Shown here: positions 16,173 to 23,977 of the stretch, piece after piece
Layout of the letters: every line of letters starts with the position of its first letter
Numbering within the stretch: position 1 is the first letter of the stretch
From: Flavobacterium sp. UBA6195
GTDB taxonomy: Bacteria; Bacteroidota; Bacteroidia; Flavobacteriales; Flavobacteriaceae
Reading direction: 5' to 3'
Length of the DNA stretch: 44,156 nt
NCBI RefSeq assembly: GCF_002422095.1
Contig: NZ_DITB01000081.1
Span: forward strand, 1 to 44,156
Made by a program: the position numbers and the translations under genes
Notes under the pieces: model-generated
Databases searched by the model: none
What the model saw: the letters and a program-made list of their open reading frames with translations, nothing else
What the model was told of the DNA's origin: nothing

Positions 16173-16865
16173 ATGGGCAAAAACAAACATCATATCGTTT
16201 TCTTAACGGGAGCTGGAATCAGTCAAGAAAGTGGCATTAGTACTTTTCGTGATGCCAATGGATTATGGAACAATCACAAAATTGAAGAAGTAGCTTCTCC
16301 TGAAGGTTTTGAGAAAAATCCGCAGTTAGTATTAGATTTCTATAATGCAAGAAGAAGGCAACTCGATGAGGTAGTACCAAATGAAGCACATCATTTGATT
16401 GCGCAATTAGAAACCAAATACAACGTAACCGTAATCACACAAAATATTGACGACTTACACGAAAAAGCAGGTTCCACAAACGTACTTCATTTGCATGGCG
16501 AATTAAGAAAGTCTAGAAGTAGCAAAAATCCCAATCTGATTACTGATTGTAATCAAGACATAAAACTAGGCGACCTAGCTTCCGATGGGAACCAACTCCG
16601 CCCACATATAGTTTGGTTTGGAGAAGAAGTCACTGAAATTGAAAAAGCCATAGCCATAACACAATCCGCCGACTTGTTTGTAATCGTGGGAACATCAATG
16701 GTAGTACATCCAGCCGCTTCGTTGTTACTAGCCGTTCCCTTTGATGCACAAACCGTTTACATCGATACAAACCCCGATGTAGAAGAAGGGATTAACCTAT
16801 TGGTAATTAAAGAAAAAGCTACAACAGGAGTCAGAATGTTAGTAGAAGAATGTTTACCATATTAA
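16173..16865 (+). CDS. Sir2-family NAD-dependent deacylase without zinc cysteines
   Basis: A 230-residue sirtuin. The NAD-binding motif is FLTGAGISQESGISTFRD (10-27), TQNIDDLHEKAG is at 89-100 and the catalytic His108 is in LHLHGEL. A Tyr57-x-x-Arg60 pair (FYNARRRQ) matches the residues that let SIRT5/CobB-type enzymes accept succinyl or malonyl lysine. The zinc module of most sirtuins needs four cysteines; here only Cys126 remains between His108 and RPHIVWFGE, so the module is replaced or lost, as I recall for other Bacteroidota sirtuins. Predicted cytoplasmic lysine deacylase. It is the seventh gene of the run. Confidence 0.88.
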   Translation: MGKNKHHIVFLTGAGISQESGISTFRDANGLWNNHKIEEVASPEGFEKNPQLVLDFYNARRRQLDEVVPNEAHHLIAQLETKYNVTVITQNIDDLHEKAGSTNVLHLHGELRKSRSSKNPNLITDCNQDIKLGDLASDGNQLRPHIVWFGEEVTEIEKAIAITQSADLFVIVGTSMVVHPAASLLLAVPFDAQTVYIDTNPDVEEGINLLVIKEKATTGVRMLVEECLPY

Positions 16866-16875
16866 TTTAAAAAAG

Positions 16876-17079
16876 ATGATAAGAACTAAAGACCATTCAG
16901 TTATAAAAGAGGGATTGCTCACAGCACAAGAAACCCAATTGTTTATCAAAGAAATTGAAGAAAAGTGTATGAAAGTAGATTTTATAGGACTTATTGAAAT
17001 ACTTAATAAATACCCATTAAAAAACATCAACCAAGAAGATTATAATGACTTTATTTCCCAAGCCTTAAAGGAACTGTAA
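16876..17079 (+). CDS. Small helical unknown protein
   Basis: A 67-residue, fully helical-looking acidic protein (LLTAQETQLFIKEIEEKC, NQEDYNDFISQALKEL), 10 bp after the sirtuin gene. No signal or membrane segment. Not recognised. It is the last gene before the terminator at 17156, closing the eight-gene run. It could be a small partner or antitoxin-like protein, without direct support. Confidence 0.5.
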   Translation: MIRTKDHSVIKEGLLTAQETQLFIKEIEEKCMKVDFIGLIEILNKYPLKNINQEDYNDFISQALKEL

Positions 17080-17155
17080 ATCGTCAGCAAAAAGTGGACT
17101 GATTTAGTTCAAAACTAAGAGAGTGTTTTTTTGATTTTAACTTTTAAAAAAAAGT

Positions 17156-17187
17156 AAAATACCTACAAATAGGTATTTTTAATTTTT
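17156..17187 (+). terminator. Intrinsic terminator of the 12.75-17.08 kb run
   Basis: AAAATACCTA (17156-17165) and TAGGTATTTT (17170-17179) form a perfect 10-bp stem with a CAAA loop, followed by a T-rich tract. A smaller hairpin, TTAGTT/AACTAA at 17104-17118, lies upstream. Confidence 0.8.
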
Positions 17188-17198
17188 TTAAAAAAAAT

Positions 17199-17206
17199 TA
17201 AATTTG
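17199..17206 (+). promoter_or_regulatory. Candidate -7 box for the secreted-protein run
   Basis: TAAATTTG matches the Bacteroidota -7 consensus TAnnTTTG and lies 21 bp before the ATG at 17227. It follows directly after the terminator, so a new transcription unit starts here. Confidence 0.5.
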
Positions 17207-17226
17207 TTTTTAAAAATATAAAAACT

Positions 17227-18918
17227 ATGAAAAAACTTCTCTTAAGCATTATCATTATCATTTTTTCAACTTTTTTATTTTCTTGTTCTAAAGATGATAC
17301 AGTATCTAATTCGATTAATGAAAATGGTGGACAAATTTACCGTTATCAAGTTGTTACAATTAATGTTGGTTCAACCAGTTTAACAAATAATGTTTATACA
17401 GGAACTTTAGCTGGAACTTCTGTTCAGTTAACTAAAGTAGCAGATCATGAATTGGTTTTTTATGTTCCAGAAACAACACCACTTGGTGCAACTGAATTAC
17501 ACATTAATAGTTTAAATAATGCTAAAATTAACTATGAGATTAAAGATGTTGTATTAACCCAATCTGTAGATGAAACACTTACTCCATTAGAAACAAATTT
17601 TGAAAACTATGGTAATCAGTTATCAACTGCATCTCAAGATATTCCATTTGTACAAAACCACAGTACTATGATGAGCTATTACAATGGGTTGTCAATTGAA
17701 GAAAAATCAGAAGTAGCTAAATTTTACAAAGTAAATGAAACAATTATTGATGCGGTTTATAATACCAATTACAGTACTATTCAAGGTAGAAATATAGATA
17801 TGCAAGAAAATCGAGCGTTAGTTCTTCGATTTAAAGCGGCCTTAGCAGTGGGTATGATTGGATCTGCTGTAGCTGTTGCAGAACCATCAAACATTATACG
17901 TCCGATAGCTATTGGTGTAGCAATAGCTGGTATATCTGCTGCAGTTGACTATCATTTTGAATTAATCGATAGAAATATCAATATTATTGAAATGAAAATA
18001 AATGCTCTTATAGGAACAAATAATCGAAACACAAATTCTCAACTTTCATTGACAGAAAATGTAGCAACAACTCTTCCTTTTAATGTTAATGTAAGACCAA
18101 TACAAGAAACAGATAGCAACAGTCAGCAAGAATATATGAAACTCTATTTTGCTACAAAAAACAGATTGAATGAATTGATTAGCAACATTAATGAAGCAAT
18201 TTTATGGGTAAATAATGCTATTCCTTTTGTTTCTTTTGATACGCTTCCTTTGGCTCAGGTTTCTAGTTCTGCAAACCCTGTTACAGCTGATGTAACTAGT
18301 CAAATCATGCAAAAAATAAATTTTAATATCAGTCACTCCAATCTTTCTTTAGAGACAGCCACACTACAAAATAATGGTCAACTGAATCTAAAAGTAAAAT
18401 TTGTAGGCAACCCTACTGCAACAAGTATCAGCAGCACACTAAACTATACGTATAACGATGATTTTAGCAGTTTTTCGGGGAGTTTTCCGATTGAGGTGAA
18501 TATAGATACAAGTACTTTTTTAGTGGGGAATTGGAACTTAATAGAATATAACGGAATAGTTCCAAATCAAAACAATATAATTTATAATAGTCTACAAAAT
18601 TGTCCAACAAACCCAACTCCTGAAGATTGGTATGGAGGCGTTTCTTTTAGTGGTTCAGCATCGTTTACAACAACAACATTCTCTTGTCCTGTTACAAGAA
18701 ATCAAATTGCTAAATACTGTTTAACTAATGATTGTTTACCAAATTTATGTTTCACACAAAATCTACCAAATAGCGGAACCTATGAAAGTAATGGAAATTA
18801 TCAGTTTAACGTAACATCAAATACAGGAGGTTCTACAGACACTACAATTACTGTGATTAATCAAAACACTATTTCAATAAATTATAACGGGATTTTAAAA
18901 AAATATTCAAGACAATAG
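17227..18918 (+). CDS. Large lipoprotein with hydrophobic hairpin, unknown function
   Basis: A 563-residue lipoprotein: signal peptide with lipobox FLFSC (Cys20) followed by SKDD, the usual start of Bacteroidota lipoproteins. An Ig-like or TIG-like beta region follows (about 30-110). A helical part includes ALAVGMIGSAVAV and RPIAIGVAIAGISAAV at about 205-240, two hydrophobic stretches separated by EPSNII. These look like a membrane-inserting hairpin, which is unusual within an exported protein. The C-terminal third is beta-rich and Thr/Ser-rich, with cysteines at about 455-510 and a lipocalin-like FLVGNWNLIEYNG start. It is the first gene of the run and ends 3 bp before the next. Function unknown. 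Confidence 0.65.
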   Translation: MKKLLLSIIIIIFSTFLFSCSKDDTVSNSINENGGQIYRYQVVTINVGSTSLTNNVYTGTLAGTSVQLTKVADHELVFYVPETTPLGATELHINSLNNAKINYEIKDVVLTQSVDETLTPLETNFENYGNQLSTASQDIPFVQNHSTMMSYYNGLSIEEKSEVAKFYKVNETIIDAVYNTNYSTIQGRNIDMQENRALVLRFKAALAVGMIGSAVAVAEPSNIIRPIAIGVAIAGISAAVDYHFELIDRNINIIEMKINALIGTNNRNTNSQLSLTENVATTLPFNVNVRPIQETDSNSQQEYMKLYFATKNRLNELISNINEAILWVNNAIPFVSFDTLPLAQVSSSANPVTADVTSQIMQKINFNISHSNLSLETATLQNNGQLNLKVKFVGNPTATSISSTLNYTYNDDFSSFSGSFPIEVNIDTSTFLVGNWNLIEYNGIVPNQNNIIYNSLQNCPTNPTPEDWYGGVSFSGSASFTTTTFSCPVTRNQIAKYCLTNDCLPNLCFTQNLPNSGTYESNGNYQFNVTSNTGGSTDTTITVINQNTISINYNGILKKYSRQ

Positions 18919-18921
18919 ACT

Positions 18922-19485
18922 ATGAAAACAATCAAAACCCTATTCCTATTCGTAGGGATGTTAGTAAGCAGTGTAACAATGGCACAAAACAACTACAGCG
19001 AATGGTTATATCTCAGAGGAGACAAACCAGTACAATTTCGGTTAGAAAAAACAAAAGTTGTAGGTAACAAAGTATTTTATAAAATTCATTTACGATTGAA
19101 CAAAGAAGGTGCTGGCTATTGTACTCACGAATTGTGCTACGGTTATGTTATTTATTTGCCTATTTATGAATATGATACAGATACCAAAACAGGAAAAGCA
19201 ACCGATTTACATTTTAAAATGCCCAAAGAGTTTACAGGAGAATACACTATTCCAAATGAATTTTATACTGTAAATAAAACGGAATCCAATGGAGTAATCT
19301 CTTACTGGGATCATGACAAAAATTATCCTATGCAGAAAGTGATATCCAATGGAGAAATAAGACAGCAGCTCGAGTTTCTGAGAGGATGTGTAGATACCAT
19401 GCGAAATGACAAACCCTATTCTGGATTTGATGCGTATTGCAGTCAAAATGGATTTAAAATGACAAAAGCTATTGAAATTAAGTAA
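18922..19485 (+). CDS. Secreted protein of unknown function (187 aa)
   Basis: Signal peptide MKTIKTLFLFVGMLVSSVTM followed by AQ. The mature part is beta-rich with four cysteines (two in CTHELCYGY, one in GCVDTM, one in YCSQNGF) that could form disulfides. The next gene has a nearly identical signal sequence, but the mature parts are unrelated by eye, so only the leader seems to have been shared or copied. It starts 3 bp after the lipoprotein gene. Not recognised. Confidence 0.6.
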   Translation: MKTIKTLFLFVGMLVSSVTMAQNNYSEWLYLRGDKPVQFRLEKTKVVGNKVFYKIHLRLNKEGAGYCTHELCYGYVIYLPIYEYDTDTKTGKATDLHFKMPKEFTGEYTIPNEFYTVNKTESNGVISYWDHDKNYPMQKVISNGEIRQQLEFLRGCVDTMRNDKPYSGFDAYCSQNGFKMTKAIEIK

Positions 19486-19504
19486 ACAATTAAATAACAA
19501 CTAA

Positions 19505-20089
19505 ATGAAAACAATCAAAATTCTATTCCTATTCGTAGGGCTGTTAGTAAGTGGTGAAGTGAGTGCACAAACTCTAAAATCGGGTACTTATTCATCTTCA
19601 GATCTTGGATATACCTATACAGTAGTAGTAAAACAAGAAGGTAATGTAATTACAATAACAGAACCTAATCGTACCAATTATTATAAAAGTTCAGGAGGAA
19701 ATACATATTATCACACCGAATCAAAATATGCGCACTTCTATATACAAATTTCGGGAAATGATAATTACTACGCAGGCAAGCAAGGAGGCAGTAGACAACT
19801 ATTTACTTTTCAAGGGGAAAACACAAATGAAGATGAAGTTTTACCATCTGGAATTGATGACTGTCCATTATATGATAAATATTTAAACCTTTCTCAAACA
19901 GACCATAATGATGCACAAAGCTGGACTTTTTGCGGAGCAGCTGCATTGGCAAAATGCACTTATACAGATGTAACGCCTTATCTAAAACCTCTTATTTTAG
20001 CTTTAAAAGCCATTGTAGTTGATAAATCAAAATGTCCTTGTCTTGACGCAATTACACAAAATGAATGGAATTCAGTATCAATTGATTAA
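19505..20089 (+). CDS. Secreted protein of unknown function (194 aa)
   Basis: Signal peptide MKTIKILFLFVGLLVSGEVS followed by AQ. The N-terminal half of the mature protein is beta-rich (YTYTVVVKQEGNVITITEPN, YYHTESKYAHFYIQISG). The C-terminal part has cysteines at DDCPLYDKY, TFCGAAALAKCTY and SKCPCLDAI, probably disulfide-linked. It lies 12 bp before the first of five tandem paralogues and could be functionally tied to them. Family not recognised. Confidence 0.6.
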   Translation: MKTIKILFLFVGLLVSGEVSAQTLKSGTYSSSDLGYTYTVVVKQEGNVITITEPNRTNYYKSSGGNTYYHTESKYAHFYIQISGNDNYYAGKQGGSRQLFTFQGENTNEDEVLPSGIDDCPLYDKYLNLSQTDHNDAQSWTFCGAAALAKCTYTDVTPYLKPLILALKAIVVDKSKCPCLDAITQNEWNSVSID

Positions 20090-20100
20090 TTTTTTATAAT

Positions 20101-21354
20101 ATGAAATTAAAAGTTTTAGTATTAGCATTTTTATTTATTGGTTTAAATAGTCATGCACAAGAAAGCTCAATGAAATTTGAAAATGTTGTAAATGATCAAT
20201 TTGGCACTTTACTAGAATCATTACTTACAGATGGTAAAATTGATGAAGCAAGCGCTAAAACTTATTTAGAAGCTGTTTTTGGTTATGATGAAAGTGTAAC
20301 CAACTTTTTACAAGGATTGAATTTGTCAAATCAAATTGGAACAAATTCGTTTTCACTTGAAACATTGAATTCTAAATTATTAGGCGCAATACCCGAAACA
20401 TATCGGACAAAGTTAATGCAAAATCCAAATTATATTGCTTGGCAATTAGGTGAAGAATTAAGGAATGGTCATATTTCATCTTCATCAATTGAGTCCATTA
20501 CAAATATGATTTCAAAAGGAATGGAAGAAAATGAAAAGAAAAAACAAATCATTAATAAATTAAGCCTAATAACACCGACACTGAGTTCTTTGGTTAAAAC
20601 AAACTCTAGTGCAAAAAAAATAAAAATTACTGAAGATTTTAATGACAAGACAAATGTAAACGAGTTTAATAATCCACAGAAACTTACAAATGTTGTTCTT
20701 GTAAAAAATGGCAATTTATCCTTTACACAAGATTTTAGTAATTTGAAAGGAGGCTTCTTAATAATGGAAGGAATGAATTCTTCATTCCCTGACAAAATGG
20801 ATCGAAGAATTTATAAAAACCCTGAAAAATTTGATTTTTCAAAAGATTTTACAGCTAATTTTTATCTTACTTTAAAGTATTACGGTGACAGTAAGTATGA
20901 AAAGTGGGGATTTAATGAGTTTAAAATTAATATAGGGAAAGGATACATATTGTATTTAGTTAAGGATAAAGAAGGATTGAAACTTACTGTGCCGGCTAAT
21001 GTTGAAATAACTGAAAATTACGGAATATTGAAAGAAAGTAAAGATAAATCTATTAAAAAAGATAAAAAGGCATATTCTTCCGAGATTTTGTACGAAGTAG
21101 ATAGTAAAAATAAAAGTATTACATTTAGTAATATAGGTTTTAATGAAGAAATAAAACTTACGATACAAAAACAAGGAAATAGATTTACAGCACGTCTTAA
21201 TGAAATGGAAATTAGTTTGGAACAAACTATTAACTATTTTCCAGATAAATATTATTTAGGATTTTTAAGTAATATAATGCATAAAAATGGAACTTTTAGT
21301 AATTTATTTTCTACAGAAGTATTATTATCAAAAATAGAATTAGAACATCTTTAA
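20101..21354 (+). CDS. Tandem secreted paralogue 1 of 5
   Basis: A 417-residue exported protein, signal peptide MKLKVLVLAFLFIGLNSHAQ. The family layout has three parts. First, a conserved N-terminal helical module (about 25-65: NDQFGTLLESLLTDGKIDEA, ending in FGYDESV). Second, a variable helical middle (here IPETYRTKLMQNPNYIAWQL). Third, a C-terminal beta-sandwich-like domain (about 190-417), with the hallmarks KNPEKFDFSKDF, NYFPDKYYLGFL and a final LEHL. The last domain suggests a concanavalin/LamG- or DUF1080-like jelly roll, which often binds glycans, but this is inference. Its leader is unlike those of copies 2-4. Its middle is most like copy 3. Confidence 0.65.
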   Translation: MKLKVLVLAFLFIGLNSHAQESSMKFENVVNDQFGTLLESLLTDGKIDEASAKTYLEAVFGYDESVTNFLQGLNLSNQIGTNSFSLETLNSKLLGAIPETYRTKLMQNPNYIAWQLGEELRNGHISSSSIESITNMISKGMEENEKKKQIINKLSLITPTLSSLVKTNSSAKKIKITEDFNDKTNVNEFNNPQKLTNVVLVKNGNLSFTQDFSNLKGGFLIMEGMNSSFPDKMDRRIYKNPEKFDFSKDFTANFYLTLKYYGDSKYEKWGFNEFKINIGKGYILYLVKDKEGLKLTVPANVEITENYGILKESKDKSIKKDKKAYSSEILYEVDSKNKSITFSNIGFNEEIKLTIQKQGNRFTARLNEMEISLEQTINYFPDKYYLGFLSNIMHKNGTFSNLFSTEVLLSKIELEHL

Positions 21355-21374
21355 GATTAAAATATGAAAAAAAT
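21338..21374 (+). repeat. 37-base junction repeat, copy A
   Basis: The last codons of paralogue 1, its stop, the spacer and the start of paralogue 2 are identical over 37 bases to 23941-23977 (end of paralogue 3 and start of paralogue 4). The pair could recombine and delete or amplify the two genes between them. Confidence 0.85.
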
Positions 21375-22683
21375 AAGTTTCTATATACTCATACTTTTCT
21401 CTACAGTTATTTTTGCACAAGACAACTCAATAAAAATTGAAAACGTAGTAAACGAACAATTTGGCACTTTACTAGAATCATTGCTTACTGATGGTAAAAT
21501 TGATGAAGCAAACGCTAAAAATTATTTAGAAGCGGTTTTTGGTTATGATGACGATGTAAATAATTATTTAAATACCAATAGTTTTACTCAGCAATTTAAT
21601 TCGTTTAAACAAATTGGTACGTCAAAACTTTCTACAGATACTTTTATGGCCCAGTTAAACAGTAGTTTACTATCTTTTATTCCAGCAGAAAAACAGCAAG
21701 TTTTTATGCAACATATGCAAGCCCAAATGATGATTCAAGGTTCAATGAATGAGTTAGTTAGTGGAAAAATTGGTTCTAATAGTGTAGAATTAGCTTCAGG
21801 TATTATTCAAGGAATAGGTGAAGCTAAAGCGGAAAGACAAAAAAAAGAAGTTATTGCACAAAAGTTGGCAATTATTACACCCACTTTAGATAAATTAAAG
21901 AACAATAAAGATTATAAAAAATTAAAAGTTGTTGATGATTTTTCTAAATATGACAATTGGATTTTAAATTCAAATCCTGCTGTGTTAAGAGAAGATAATC
22001 AAAATAGATATACAATAAATACTTCGAGAATAGAAGGTGGCGTTTTGAAAATAGCTACCGAAAATTATGTTCCAGCTGTTTTTAATTGGGATAAAGAAAC
22101 CAAATTTGAACTATCAAGATTTTATAAGAATATTGAAAAGTTTGATTTTTCAAAAGATTTTACCATGAACTTATATTTGTCAATTGGTGAAAAATCAAGT
22201 TTAGTTAATATTGTCATAGGAAAAGGGTATTATTTAAATTTAAGACCTGATTTAAATGGTTTTACAAATATATCTTCTCCAATTAAATATTTTACTACCG
22301 ATATGTATGGGAGTTTGAATTATTCTGGTATTGGTGCAGATGGATTTTATAGAGTAGATGAAAAGGCTGTAGATAAAATTTCTTACAATAACAAAGAAAG
22401 CAAAATAGGAGTAGGAGAGTCAAAATATTATGGTAAGTATATAGGCTTTAAGAACAAGAATAATACCAACATAGATTTTAGGACATCGGTGGTCAAAATT
22501 ACTATTTCTAAAGTTGATAATGTTTTTACTTGTAAGTTAAATGATTCTGAAGATTTACAATTTAGTAATGAAATAAGTTATTTTCCTGACAAATATTTTT
22601 TAGGTTTTCTTGTTAATGGAGAGCCTTTAAAAGAAAAAAAAGGACTTCTAAATATTCATAAGTTAGAGTTAGAACATTTATAA
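21364..22683 (+). CDS. Tandem secreted paralogue 2 of 5
   Basis: A 439-residue copy, the longest, with signal peptide MKKISFYILILFSTVIFAQ. The N-terminal module is almost the same as in copies 3 and 4 (NEQFGTLLESLLTDGKIDEA). The middle differs from copy 1 and matches copy 5: LNSSLLSFIPAEKQQVFMQH and GSMNELVSGKIGSNSVEL. The C-terminal domain keeps KNIEKFDFSKDF, YFPDKYFLGFLV and LELEHL, but the part between is 20-25 residues longer than in its neighbours. It starts 9 bp after copy 1. Predicted periplasmic or surface protein of unknown ligand. Confidence 0.65.
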   Translation: MKKISFYILILFSTVIFAQDNSIKIENVVNEQFGTLLESLLTDGKIDEANAKNYLEAVFGYDDDVNNYLNTNSFTQQFNSFKQIGTSKLSTDTFMAQLNSSLLSFIPAEKQQVFMQHMQAQMMIQGSMNELVSGKIGSNSVELASGIIQGIGEAKAERQKKEVIAQKLAIITPTLDKLKNNKDYKKLKVVDDFSKYDNWILNSNPAVLREDNQNRYTINTSRIEGGVLKIATENYVPAVFNWDKETKFELSRFYKNIEKFDFSKDFTMNLYLSIGEKSSLVNIVIGKGYYLNLRPDLNGFTNISSPIKYFTTDMYGSLNYSGIGADGFYRVDEKAVDKISYNNKESKIGVGESKYYGKYIGFKNKNNTNIDFRTSVVKITISKVDNVFTCKLNDSEDLQFSNEISYFPDKYFLGFLVNGEPLKEKKGLLNIHKLELEHL

Positions 22684-22715
22684 AATTAAAATTTAATCAT
22701 ATATAAAAAAGTAAA

Positions 22716-23957
22716 ATGAAAAAAATTAGTTTCTATTTATCCATACTTTTTTCTACAGTTGTGTTTGGACAAGATAACTCCATAAAAATTGAAAATGTAG
22801 TAAACGAGCAATTTGGCACTTTACTAGAATCATTACTTACAGATGGTAAAATTGACGAAGCAAATGCAAAAAATTATTTAGAAGCGGTTTTTGGTTATAA
22901 TGACGAAGTTAGTAATTATTTGCAAACAGTAAATCTGTCGCAAAAAATAAATGGTATTGAACAAGGAAATTTATCATTTGAAAGTTATATAGAGACACTT
23001 GGTTCTAATTTGTTTAATTTAATTCCAGAAAATTATAAACAAGAACTTCTCAAAAATCCTAACTATATAGGTTGGCAATTAGGACAAGAATTAAGAGGAG
23101 GAGTTTTGAGCGCAGAGACTTTACAGAATACATTAAATTTTATCTCAGAAGATATTAAGAAAAATAAAGAGAATAAACTAATAGTTGAAAAATTAAAAAA
23201 GATTACACCTAAAATTGAAAAATTAAAAACTATTACTATATCAACAAATAAAAAAGTTGTCATTAATGATAATTTGAATACAAAAAATTGGAAACAAAAT
23301 CCACAGAAAATTAAAAAAGGATTTTTTTCTAATGAATCCACTTTTAACAAAGTTACAATCGAGTCGGGGAATTTAATTCTTGACCCAACAGATGGTTATG
23401 CAGATAAATTTCTAAATATATATAAGAATAAGGAAAAATTTGATTTTTCAAAGGATTTTAAGATTACAATAGTTGGAAAATTAGACTCCTATGACTATCA
23501 AAAAGTAGAGTATCAAGCAAGTAATTTTTCTATTTTAATTGGTCAATATTATTTGTTTGATAATTATTTTATGTATGCAAAAAAATATGAAAATTTAGTG
23601 GATTGGTCTATGTTTTCTGTGAAAAGTCCAGATGCTAACTTTACAACATCTTTTGGAGTTTTTAATTATGAGAATTTACTTTTTTTTTCAAAGGGAGAAA
23701 GAATAAAAACGGTAACTACCCATCTTAACAAAGGATATGAAAAAGCAGGCGCAACAGAGAATAAAAATCTAAATTTCAACAATGGTTTTGAAATAGTTAT
23801 ACAAAATAAAGATGGATATTTAACTTATATAATAAACGGAATTGATAGCGGATTAAAAAAGCAAATTACTTACCTGCCAAATAAATATAGTTTTGATATA
23901 AAAGCAAATATTGATAGAAAAACAATAATTGAAAGTGTTAAATTAGAACATCTTTAA
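22716..23957 (+). CDS. Tandem secreted paralogue 3 of 5
   Basis: A 413-residue copy. The first 59 bases of the gene are identical to those of copy 4, so the leader MKKISFYLSILFSTVVFGQD is shared. The middle (IPENYKQELLKNPNYIGWQL) belongs with copy 1, not copy 4. The C-terminal domain is the most diverged: KFDFSKDFKITIVGKLDSY replaces the usual strand, and the end is YLPNKYSFDIKANI before KLEHL. The gene is therefore a mosaic of the copy-4 head and the copy-1 middle and end. Confidence 0.65.
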   Translation: MKKISFYLSILFSTVVFGQDNSIKIENVVNEQFGTLLESLLTDGKIDEANAKNYLEAVFGYNDEVSNYLQTVNLSQKINGIEQGNLSFESYIETLGSNLFNLIPENYKQELLKNPNYIGWQLGQELRGGVLSAETLQNTLNFISEDIKKNKENKLIVEKLKKITPKIEKLKTITISTNKKVVINDNLNTKNWKQNPQKIKKGFFSNESTFNKVTIESGNLILDPTDGYADKFLNIYKNKEKFDFSKDFKITIVGKLDSYDYQKVEYQASNFSILIGQYYLFDNYFMYAKKYENLVDWSMFSVKSPDANFTTSFGVFNYENLLFFSKGERIKTVTTHLNKGYEKAGATENKNLNFNNGFEIVIQNKDGYLTYIINGIDSGLKKQITYLPNKYSFDIKANIDRKTIIESVKLEHL

Positions 23958-23977
23958 GATTAAAATATGAAAAAAAT
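23941..23977 (+). repeat. 37-base junction repeat, copy B
   Basis: Identical to 21338-21374; spans the end of paralogue 3 and the first bases of paralogue 4. Confidence 0.85.

Noticed and set aside
16876..17079. Toxin-antitoxin pair formed with the sirtuin
   Set aside because: Only size and position suggest it; no antitoxin motif and no operator-like repeat next to it.
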